Shown here in pieces: positions 47,895 through 55,644 of a stretch of DNA of 64,000 bases (positions are counted from its first letter, which is position 1; each line of letters starts with the position of its first letter). A model generated the notes under the pieces. The model saw nothing but the letters and a program-made list of their open reading frames with translations. It was not told the DNA's origin and searched no databases. This DNA is from Celeribacter persicus (GTDB taxonomy: Bacteria > Pseudomonadota > Alphaproteobacteria > Rhodobacterales > Rhodobacteraceae). The position numbers and the translations under genes are program-made. The stretch spans positions 186,001-250,000 of the forward strand of contig NZ_QAOH01000001.1 in the NCBI RefSeq assembly GCF_003050785.1, in the 5' to 3' direction.

Positions 47895-49523
47895 ATGGGA
47901 AAATTCACGACCTATCTTGCCGTAGGGATCATCGGTCTCAGCATGACATCCACACTGGCGCTGGCGGCTGGCACCCACCCGGTTACGGGCGAGGCTCTGG
48001 CAGATGAGCAGGTCTTTACCTATCGTCTGTCCGACGAGCCCACCACATTCGATCCGGCACTGGCCGAAGACATCATCGCCTTCGAGGTCATGCGCGATCT
48101 GTTCGAGGGTCTGATGAACCAGGACAAGGACGGCAACCTGGTTCCCGGTGTCGCCACGCATTTCGACACCAATGCCGACAAGACCGTCTATACGTTCCAC
48201 CTCCGCGACAACGCCAAGTGGTCCGATGGCAAACCCGTAACCGCAGGCGATTTCGTCTATGCGTGGCGCCGTGCGCTCGACCCGGCGACAGCCTCGCCCT
48301 ATTCGTGGTTCATGGAACTGATGCAGCTCGAAAACGGCGCGGAGGTGATCGCCGGAGAAATGCCGCCCGAGTCTCTGGGGATCACGGCAATTGACGATCA
48401 GACTCTGGAAATCCGCCTCACGAGCAGCCTGCCCTACTTTCCGCAGATGACCATCACGCCGATCACCTTTCCGCTCCCGGAATGGACAATCACCCAATAC
48501 GGGTCTGACTGGACGAAGCCGGGAAATATCGTCGGCAACGGGGCTTATGTGCTCACCGAACATGTCTTGCAGGAACGCTCCGTGCGTGAACGCAACCCGC
48601 TTTACTGGAACAACGATGCCACGATCCTCGATAAGGTCGTCGGTTTGGTCATCAATGACGAAAACTCGGGACTGATCCGGTTTCAGGCCGGTGAACTGAA
48701 CTGGACCCAGATCCCCGCAGGGCAATTCACTCAGTTGCATGAGGAATACCCTGACACGGCCAAATCATTCCCGCGTCTGTGTTCGGAGTTCTACAGCTTC
48801 AACCTGTCAGACTCGGGGCCGGAAGCGTTCAAGGACGCCCGGGTTCGTCGGGCGCTGTCTCTGGCGGTCGACCGTTCGATCATCACGGACCGGATCATGC
48901 AGGGCGGCCAGACGCCCGCCTATACGTTCACGCCCGAAGCCACTGCGGATTTCGTCCTGCCTGAAGGTGGGATGCGGGCGATGAGTCAGGCCGAACGTGA
49001 TACGCTGGCCGCGGATTTGATGCGTGAGGCAGGGTTCGGCACCGACAATCCTCTGACGTTCAAACTGCTTTACAACACCCGTGACGACATCAAGAAAACC
49101 GCCATCGCAATGACGCAGATGTGGCGGCAGAAGCTGGGTGTGCAGGTTGAACTGGTCAACATGGAATGGAAAACCTATCTGAACGCCATGGGGGAACAGG
49201 ATTTCGAACTGGGACGCAATTCCTGGTGCGGCGACTACAATGACGCCTCGACATTTCTGGATCTCGTGACCACGCGGTCGGGATACAATGACGGGCGTTA
49301 TGACAACCCGGAGGTCGACGCGTTGATGGCAAGTGCTGGCACGTCCGACAACAGCGCCGCGATTTACACCCAGGTCGAACAGATCATCGAAGCCGAAGCC
49401 CCGATCATTCCGGTCTTCCATTTCGCTGCGGCCTCGATGATGGACCCGGATCTGAAAAACTGGCCGGTCAACAATGTGATGATGACCTGGTATTCCAAGG
49501 ACCTCTACATCGCTGCGGATTAA
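47895..49523 (+). CDS. oppA: Oligopeptide ABC transporter, periplasmic binding protein
   Basis: 542 residues. Sec signal peptide MGKFTTYLAVGIIGLSMTST then LALAAG. The mature part starts with FTYRLSDEPTTFDPALAEDI and carries ADKTVYTFHLRDNAKWSDGK and NGAYVLTEHVLQERSVRERN, the SBP_bac_5/OppA pattern. It captures peptides in the periplasm for OppBCDF. An intergenic stem-loop follows, which should keep oppA more abundant than the membrane genes. Confidence 0.95.
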   Translation: MGKFTTYLAVGIIGLSMTSTLALAAGTHPVTGEALADEQVFTYRLSDEPTTFDPALAEDIIAFEVMRDLFEGLMNQDKDGNLVPGVATHFDTNADKTVYTFHLRDNAKWSDGKPVTAGDFVYAWRRALDPATASPYSWFMELMQLENGAEVIAGEMPPESLGITAIDDQTLEIRLTSSLPYFPQMTITPITFPLPEWTITQYGSDWTKPGNIVGNGAYVLTEHVLQERSVRERNPLYWNNDATILDKVVGLVINDENSGLIRFQAGELNWTQIPAGQFTQLHEEYPDTAKSFPRLCSEFYSFNLSDSGPEAFKDARVRRALSLAVDRSIITDRIMQGGQTPAYTFTPEATADFVLPEGGMRAMSQAERDTLAADLMREAGFGTDNPLTFKLLYNTRDDIKKTAIAMTQMWRQKLGVQVELVNMEWKTYLNAMGEQDFELGRNSWCGDYNDASTFLDLVTTRSGYNDGRYDNPEVDALMASAGTSDNSAAIYTQVEQIIEAEAPIIPVFHFAAASMMDPDLKNWPVNNVMMTWYSKDLYIAAD

Positions 49524-49539
49524 ACCGTCGATCCACCTG

Positions 49540-49570
49540 CGCCGCCCCGGACAATCGTGGGCGGCGTTTT
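49540..49570 (+). terminator. Stem-loop with T-run between oppA and oppB (attenuating terminator)
   Basis: Perfect 8-bp stem CGCCGCCC (49540-49547) / GGGCGGCG (49559-49566) with TTTT at once after. It lies inside the operon, 16 bases after the oppA stop and 24 before oppB, the place where binding-protein genes often have a partial terminator or RNA-stabilising hairpin. Confidence 0.75.
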
Positions 49571-49594
49571 CATTCCTGACATCTACGGAGTGGC

Positions 49595-50521
49595 ATGATG
49601 GCCTCTTTCGTCTTCAAGCGTCTGCTGATGGCGATTCCGACCCTGTTGGTCCTGATCGTTATATCGTTTGTGCTGATGTATGCCGCGCCCGGTGGTCCCT
49701 TCACGGCTGAACGGCAATTGCCGCCGCAGGTTCTTGCCAATATCGAGGCGCGATACGGTCTGAACGACCCGCTCTATGTGCAGATATGGCACTATATGAC
49801 GGGTATTCTCACCAATTTCGATTTCGGCCCGTCCTTCAAATACAAGGATCAGACCGTCAATGATGTGATCGGTCAGGGATTCCCCGTGACACTGACCTAT
49901 GGCAGCATCGCGTTCGTCTTTGCGGTGGTGATCGGCAGCACGCTGGGAATTATCGCAGCCATGCGGCAGAACAGTCTGGTCGACTATTTCGCCATCGGCC
50001 TGTCAATCGTGGCACAGGTGTTGCCCACCTTCGTACTCGCACCGATCCTTGTGCTGGTTTTCACGCTCTGGCTGCGCTGGTTGCCCGGCGGTGGCTGGAA
50101 CGGCGGACAATGGCCCTATCTGGTGATGCCCGTGATTGCACTGGCGACAAGCCATCTGGCCTCGGTCGCCCGCATCATGCGCTCCTCCATGCTCGAAGTC
50201 ATGCGAAGCCAGTTCATTCGGACGGCGCGAGCCAAGGGTCTGCCCGACCGTGTCATCATCTTTCAACACGCCCTGAAGCCCGCCCTGCTGCCGCTCCTGT
50301 CCTATCTCGGTCCGGCGTTCGTCGCGATGATTACGGGATCGGTCGTGATCGACCTTTATTTCGCGACCGGCGGAATTGGCCAGTCTTTCGTGCAGTCCGC
50401 CCTCAGCCGGGACTATTCCGTCATGATGGGGATCACCATTCTGATCGGAACGCTGACCGTGGCGTTCAATCTGATCGTGGACATCCTCTACACATGGATC
50501 GACCCCAAGATCAAATACTAG
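49595..50521 (+). CDS. oppB: Oligopeptide ABC transporter permease
   Basis: 308 residues with six transmembrane segments. Starts FVFKRLLMAIPTLLVLIVIS, the OppB/DppB opening, and carries the EAA loop RTARAKGLPDRVIIFQHALK. It forms the membrane channel with OppC. Two adjacent ATG codons (49595, 49598) share the CGGAG ribosome-binding site; the second has better spacing but the difference is one residue. Confidence 0.95.
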   Translation: MMASFVFKRLLMAIPTLLVLIVISFVLMYAAPGGPFTAERQLPPQVLANIEARYGLNDPLYVQIWHYMTGILTNFDFGPSFKYKDQTVNDVIGQGFPVTLTYGSIAFVFAVVIGSTLGIIAAMRQNSLVDYFAIGLSIVAQVLPTFVLAPILVLVFTLWLRWLPGGGWNGGQWPYLVMPVIALATSHLASVARIMRSSMLEVMRSQFIRTARAKGLPDRVIIFQHALKPALLPLLSYLGPAFVAMITGSVVIDLYFATGGIGQSFVQSALSRDYSVMMGITILIGTLTVAFNLIVDILYTWIDPKIKY

Positions 50522-50531
50522 GAGCCATCCG

Positions 50532-51458
50532 GTGAACACCACATACGACGAGCGGGCAGAGCGTGCCGGGCGGATCACCGAACGGATGATCCAGAGCAGA
50601 TCGCCATGGCAGGATGCACGCGCACGGTTCCTGAAAAACAAGGCCGCTCTGGTCAGTCTGATCCTGTTGATTCTGGTTGGCCTGTTCGCAGCCCTTGGTC
50701 CGTTTTTTGCCGTCTGGAGCAATCAGGATATCGACTGGGATATCCTCGGGCAGATCGCGGAGCAGGGCCAGCCCGCATTTGCGAACGGGCATTACTTCGG
50801 TGTCGACGAACTGGGACGGGATCTGTTTGCCCGCGTTGTGCAGGGCACGCAGATATCTCTGCTTGTCGGCGTTGTCGGGGCGTTCATCGCGGTGATCGTC
50901 GGGACGCTCTATGGCGCAACGGCCGGATATTTCGGCGGTCGTGTCGACAACATCATGATGCGGATCGTCGATATTCTGATGTCGGTGCCGTACATGTTCG
51001 TGCTAATCCTGCTGCTTGTGGTCTTTGGCCGGTCTGTCGGGATGCTTTTCGTGGGCATCGGCCTGATCTCCTGGCTGGAAATGGCGCGGATCGCGCGGGG
51101 CCAGACCCTGACCATCCGCAAGATGGAATATGTCGAGGCCGCCGTGGTCAATGGCCTGCCTGCGTTCTCGATCATTCTGCGCCATATCATCCCCAATTTG
51201 CTGGGTGTGGTCGTGGTTTATGCCACGCTTCTGGTGCCGCAGATGATCCTGACCGAAAGCTTCATTTCCTTCCTGGGTCTGGGGGTGCAGGAACCGAACA
51301 CAAGCTGGGGCGCGCTGATTTCGGAAGGTGCCGGAACCATGCAATTCGGAACCCTGTGGCAAATCGGCTTTCCGATCTTTTTCTTCGTGGTCACGCTGTT
51401 CTGTTTCTTTTTCATCGGGGACGGGCTGCGCGATGCGCTCGACCCCAAAGACCGTTAG
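50532..51458 (+). CDS. oppC: Oligopeptide ABC transporter permease
   Basis: 308 residues. Long N-terminal cytoplasmic tail followed by the OppC signature RARFLKNKAALVSLILLILV and FGVDELGRDLFARVVQGTQI, and the EAA loop EYVEAAVVNGLPAFSIILRH. Start is GTG at 50532, ten bases after the oppB stop, with AGGAG upstream. Partner of OppB. Confidence 0.95.
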   Translation: MNTTYDERAERAGRITERMIQSRSPWQDARARFLKNKAALVSLILLILVGLFAALGPFFAVWSNQDIDWDILGQIAEQGQPAFANGHYFGVDELGRDLFARVVQGTQISLLVGVVGAFIAVIVGTLYGATAGYFGGRVDNIMMRIVDILMSVPYMFVLILLLVVFGRSVGMLFVGIGLISWLEMARIARGQTLTIRKMEYVEAAVVNGLPAFSIILRHIIPNLLGVVVVYATLLVPQMILTESFISFLGLGVQEPNTSWGALISEGAGTMQFGTLWQIGFPIFFFVVTLFCFFFIGDGLRDALDPKDR

Positions 51459-51467
51459 GAGCGCGGC

Positions 51468-52436
51468 ATGACACTTTTACAAGTCCGCGATCTGCATGTC
51501 GGTTTCGATACCCCCGATGGGCAGGTGCGCGCGGTGAACGGGCTCAGTTTCGATCTTGCAGCCGGGGAAACCCTGGCCATCGTCGGGGAAAGCGGGTCCG
51601 GCAAAAGTCAGAGCGTTTTTGCCATGATGGGCATCTTGGCCGAGAACGGGTATGCCACAGGATCGGTCCGCCTGAACGGTCAGGAAATACTGAACGCGCC
51701 CAAAGCCGTGATCAACAAGGTCCGGGCGCGCGAAATGGCCATGATATTCCAGGACCCGATGAGTTCGCTCAATCCCTACAAAAGGGTGTCGGACCAGATG
51801 GCCGAAGTGCTGATCTATCAGAAGGGCATGAGCAAATCGGATGCGCTCGCCGCCTCTCTTCAGATGCTGGACGCGGTGAAAATCCCCGACGCGAAAAGCC
51901 GCATCACCATGTATCCGCATGCGTTTTCCGGTGGAATGCGGCAACGGGTGATGATTGCGATGTCCCTGCTTTGCCGCCCGGCCTTGTTGATCGCGGATGA
52001 ACCGACAACTGCGCTTGACGTCACGGTGCAGGATCAGATCATGACCCTCTTGGGCGAGCTTCAGACCGAATTCGGAATGGCGATCATTCTGATCACGCAT
52101 GATCTGGGGGTTGTCGCGGGGTTTTGTGAAAGAACACTGGTGCTTTATGGCGGCAGCATCATGGAAAGCGGCCCGACCCGCACGTTGTTCCGATCTCCCG
52201 GCCATCCCTATACCAAGGGTCTTCTGAAGGCGATCCCGCGTGTGGATACGGATGTCGAGCGGCTGACCACCATCCCCGGCGCACCGCCGGATATGAGCGC
52301 ACCGCCCCCCGGCTGCCCGTTTGCCCCGCGCTGCACCTTTGCAATTGAGCCGTGCGACAGCCGAATGCCAGCGCTCCAATCCACCATGGATCAGCGCTTG
52401 CGCGCCTGCCACCTCTCCGAGGGGGATTTGAGATGA
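51468..52436 (+). CDS. oppD: Oligopeptide ABC transporter ATP-binding protein
   Basis: 322 residues. Walker A GESGSGKS (residues 40-47), signature [12 protein letters not shown], Walker [14 protein letters not shown] and the C-terminal oligo-HPY domain with [17 protein letters not shown]. Its last codons overlap the oppF ATG (ATGA). Confidence 0.96.
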   Translation: MTLLQVRDLHVGFDTPDGQVRAVNGLSFDLAAGETLAIVGESGSGKSQSVFAMMGILAENGYATGSVRLNGQEILNAPKAVINKVRAREMAMIFQDPMSSLNPYKRVSDQMAEVLIYQKGMSKSDALAASLQMLDAVKIPDAKSRITMYPHAFSGGMRQRVMIAMSLLCRPALLIADEPTTALDVTVQDQIMTLLGELQTEFGMAIILITHDLGVVAGFCERTLVLYGGSIMESGPTRTLFRSPGHPYTKGLLKAIPRVDTDVERLTTIPGAPPDMSAPPPGCPFAPRCTFAIEPCDSRMPALQSTMDQRLRACHLSEGDLR

Positions 52437-53452
52437 CGATACAGAAACCACTGCTTTCAGTTCGCAATCTGCGGGTCTGGTATCCGATCCGGAAAGGCGG
52501 GATGTTTTCAGGACCGCCTGTCAATCTGACGGCGGTCGATGATATCAGCTTCGATTTGTATCCGGGCGAAACTCTGGGAATTGTGGGCGAAAGCGGCTGT
52601 GGCAAATCCACTTTGGCGCGGGCGATCATGCAGATGATGGGCAATGTGTCGGGTCAGGTCATGTGGCTGGGCAAAGATCTGGGAAAGCTGCATGGATCTG
52701 CACTGCGTGCGGAACGCAAGACATTTCAGATGATCTTTCAGGACCCGCTGGCCGCGCTGAACCCGCGCATGACCGTCGCCCAGATCATCAGCGAACCGCT
52801 GCGCTTTCATTTCCCGGAACTGAGCAAAGCCGAGATCACCGAACGCACGCAAAGGATGATGGGAAAAGTCGGGCTGCGCGCGGAGATGATCAACCGCTAT
52901 CCGCATCAGTTCTCCGGGGGCCAGTGCCAAAGGATCGGCATCGCACGCGCCCTGATCCTCGAACCCCAATTGATCATCTGTGACGAACCCGTTTCGGCGC
53001 TGGATGTGTCCATTCAGGCGCAGGTGCTGAACCTGCTGAAGGATTTGCAGGAGGAAACGGGGGTTGCCCTGATCTTCATCGCCCACGATCTGAGTGTGAT
53101 CCGACACATCAGTGACCGGATCATGGTGCTTTATCTGGGCAATGTGATGGAACAGGCGGAAAGTGCCGCTCTGTGCGACACGCCCTGTCATCCCTATACG
53201 CAAGCGCTGATATCCGCCGTTCCGATCGCAGACCCCGATATGTCTCAAAAAACAGGTTATGCGCGGATCGGCGACGGGGATCTGCCATCCCCTCTCGCCC
53301 CGCCACCGGGTTGCGTTTTTCACACCCGCTGTCCCCGCGCTCAGGTGCATTGCTCCGTCGAAAAACCTCCCTTGTCCACAGGCGACCAGAACCGGCGTAT
53401 CGCCTGCCACTTTCCCGATACAGCACAATCGGCCAGTCATGTCAGAACCTGA
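52433..53452 (+). CDS. oppF: Oligopeptide ABC transporter ATP-binding protein
   Basis: 339 residues. Walker [10 protein letters not shown], Walker [15 protein letters not shown] and the oligo-HPY C-terminus with [11 protein letters not shown]. The ABC signature reads [15 protein letters not shown], with Cys where Arg or Lys is usual (SGGQRQR); the residue is still tolerated in some transporters. Translationally coupled to oppD. Its end overlaps the start of the S9 peptidase gene. Confidence 0.95.
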   Translation: MTIQKPLLSVRNLRVWYPIRKGGMFSGPPVNLTAVDDISFDLYPGETLGIVGESGCGKSTLARAIMQMMGNVSGQVMWLGKDLGKLHGSALRAERKTFQMIFQDPLAALNPRMTVAQIISEPLRFHFPELSKAEITERTQRMMGKVGLRAEMINRYPHQFSGGQCQRIGIARALILEPQLIICDEPVSALDVSIQAQVLNLLKDLQEETGVALIFIAHDLSVIRHISDRIMVLYLGNVMEQAESAALCDTPCHPYTQALISAVPIADPDMSQKTGYARIGDGDLPSPLAPPPGCVFHTRCPRAQVHCSVEKPPLSTGDQNRRIACHFPDTAQSASHVRT

Positions 53453-55277
53453 TCAAATGCATACGAATTCCAATCTTGCACGGATATGGGCCAGTTACCC
53501 GACGATCTGGACACCACAGGTCTCCGGTGACGGAAAATGGCTGGTCTGGGCTTGGGCCGGGATCACCGAGACGGCGAATATCTGGATCGTGCCCACCGAT
53601 GGCAGCGCCTCACCACGGATGCTGACCGACGGAGCCGATCACTTCCGGGTGGCCCACATCAACCGGGACGGCTCCCGGCTGATCCTGCGCCAATCGCAAG
53701 GCAGCGATGAACATGAGCAATTGTTTATCCTTGATGTGAGCGATGGGGCGACACCAGAACCGCTGACACCGCCACAGACGGATCACTATGTCTTTGGGGC
53801 AAGCCTCCATCCAAAGGAAAATGCGCTCCTCTTCAATGCCAATTGTGATGAGACCGGACGGGGTACAGAGGGCTCATGGCTGCATGTGCTGGACCTGAAC
53901 ACCGGTGCGCGTCGCGTGTTGAGCCGCATGACGGCAGTGAATGAAAATGCGCCCGTCATTGGTATGAGGGGCACCCGCGTTCTGTATCATCGCAATGACG
54001 ACCATCCCCGTGGCCGACAGATTTGTGCCGTGAACTGGGATGGCAGCGATGACCGCTGTCTTTATGATCCCGGCCCGCATCTGAAGGCCTCAGGCAGTTG
54101 GATCGGGGCGGAGGGCGATCTGCTGATCGTTGCGGAAACTGCAACCCACGACCGGCTCGGGCTGTTGTCTCGGGATGGGGTGCTGCGCTGGCTGATCGAC
54201 GATCCGGCACGACACATCGAAGAGGCGTTTGCCTGCGTGGATACGCGCAAGGTCATGGTCATTGCCTATGAGGATGGGCGGCTGAGTCCGTTCATTCTTG
54301 ATATCGCCACGGGAGCAGAAACCCGGTTTGGCATGGCAGACCACAGCACGCTTCCGCTCGATCAACTGGAGAACAGCGACTGGATCGCCCAGACCTATAT
54401 GGCCTCAGGTCCTGACCGGCTGGTGCGCACCGATGCCACGGGACGGGTGCTGAACGAGTTGGCGGTTTGCGACGATCCGAACCAGCCCCGGACATTTGCC
54501 ACGGCGCAATCGGTGAACTGGACATCTTCTGACGGAGAGCCCGTGCAAGGCTGGCTATACCAACCGGGCGGGACGAGCCGCGGACTGGTGGTCTGGGTTC
54601 ATGGCGGACCGACCGCGATGAGCCAAGACCGGGTGCATTCGGCCATTCAATATCTGGTTGCTTCCGGTTTCACCGTGCTTGATCCCAATTACCGTGGCTC
54701 TACGGGTTTCGGTCTGCGCTTTCGCAATCTGATCCGTGCCGATGGTTGGGGCGGACGTGAACAGGACGACATCCGAAGCGGGATCGAGATGCTGATCGCT
54801 CAGGGGCTGGCACAACCGGGCCGGATCGGCGTGGCCGGACAATCCTATGGCGGCTATTCCGCCTGGTTCGCCATCACCCGGCAGCGCGATCTGGTCGATG
54901 CCGCCTGCACGATCTGCGGCATGAGCGATCTGTTCGTGGACTATGCCAACACCGCTATGCCGCATCTGCGCGATTATAGCGTCGAGATGCTGGGCGGGAC
55001 GCCCAATGAGATGCCCAAGGCCTATGCGCACGGCACTTTGCGGGATGAGTTTCCGCATATCACCGGGCGGCTGATGATCGTGCACGGGTTACGCGACACC
55101 AATGTCTCCCCCGAAAACTCGCGGATCGCCAGCGGCGATCTGATGCGCTTGGGGATCGGGCATCATCTTCTGACATTCGCCGATGAAGGCCACGGGGTTA
55201 CGAAAACCTCGAATCGGGCGGTTCTTTTCGCCAATATGGGCGCATTCTTTGATGGTGCTTTTGTTAAAGCGGAGTGA
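53439..55277 (+). CDS. S9-family prolyl oligopeptidase-like peptidase
   Basis: 612 residues. N-terminal beta-propeller (repeats such as WTPQVSGDGKWLVWAWAGI and DGSRLILRQSQ), C-terminal alpha/beta-hydrolase with RIGVAGQSYGGYSAWF (Ser469), MIVHGLRDTNVSPENS (Asp553) and FADEGHGVTKT (His585). No signal peptide, so cytoplasmic. It likely degrades oligopeptides imported by Opp, and it is the last gene of the operon, overlapping oppF by 14 bases. Start ATG 53439 lacks a strong ribosome-binding site; ATG 53457 is an alternative. Confidence 0.92.
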   Translation: MSEPDQMHTNSNLARIWASYPTIWTPQVSGDGKWLVWAWAGITETANIWIVPTDGSASPRMLTDGADHFRVAHINRDGSRLILRQSQGSDEHEQLFILDVSDGATPEPLTPPQTDHYVFGASLHPKENALLFNANCDETGRGTEGSWLHVLDLNTGARRVLSRMTAVNENAPVIGMRGTRVLYHRNDDHPRGRQICAVNWDGSDDRCLYDPGPHLKASGSWIGAEGDLLIVAETATHDRLGLLSRDGVLRWLIDDPARHIEEAFACVDTRKVMVIAYEDGRLSPFILDIATGAETRFGMADHSTLPLDQLENSDWIAQTYMASGPDRLVRTDATGRVLNELAVCDDPNQPRTFATAQSVNWTSSDGEPVQGWLYQPGGTSRGLVVWVHGGPTAMSQDRVHSAIQYLVASGFTVLDPNYRGSTGFGLRFRNLIRADGWGGREQDDIRSGIEMLIAQGLAQPGRIGVAGQSYGGYSAWFAITRQRDLVDAACTICGMSDLFVDYANTAMPHLRDYSVEMLGGTPNEMPKAYAHGTLRDEFPHITGRLMIVHGLRDTNVSPENSRIASGDLMRLGIGHHLLTFADEGHGVTKTSNRAVLFANMGAFFDGAFVKAE

Positions 55278-55644
55278 ACCTTGCGGCACTCTGGTTTTAG
55301 CGCGGTTTTAGGCTTTGTCATGATCAAGATGAGCTGTCGGCTTGCGGCTTGTGGCATAAGTCTCCTGCTGTTTGCCGTGCGGCTCAAATGCTCGTGCTTG
55401 ATGCCGCAGTGATCATGCTCGGCAGGCACCCGAAGACCAATCCGGCCCAGACAGTACAAAACAAGGCGTTTCCCCTTCGGATATGTTGCCTTTTCATCAC
55501 CAGACGTCACGGCAGCGCACATATTCGACAAAAACAATAAGAATTGGACTTGTCGCCATGAAATGCAAATTTTAGAAGGCCCGAAAACCTCCGAAGCAAG
55601 CATCGCGCCAGCCCACGGACCCATGTACATTCAGGACGGGCCCC
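55278..55644. other. Unassigned intergenic region between S9 peptidase and TonB-dependent receptor
   Basis: 367 bases without a recognisable gene, RNA or terminator. Short open frames run through it on both strands without ribosome-binding sites. It may be a decayed insertion at the right edge of the peptide-use cluster, but no inverted terminal repeats or transposase motif could be identified. The receptor promoter must lie in its right part. Confidence 0.35.

Noticed and set aside
44612..55644. Intact genomic island or prophage with both attachment sites
   Set aside because: The integrase is a stub, no phage structural genes are present, and no second copy of the tRNA-Phe 3' end was found by eye.
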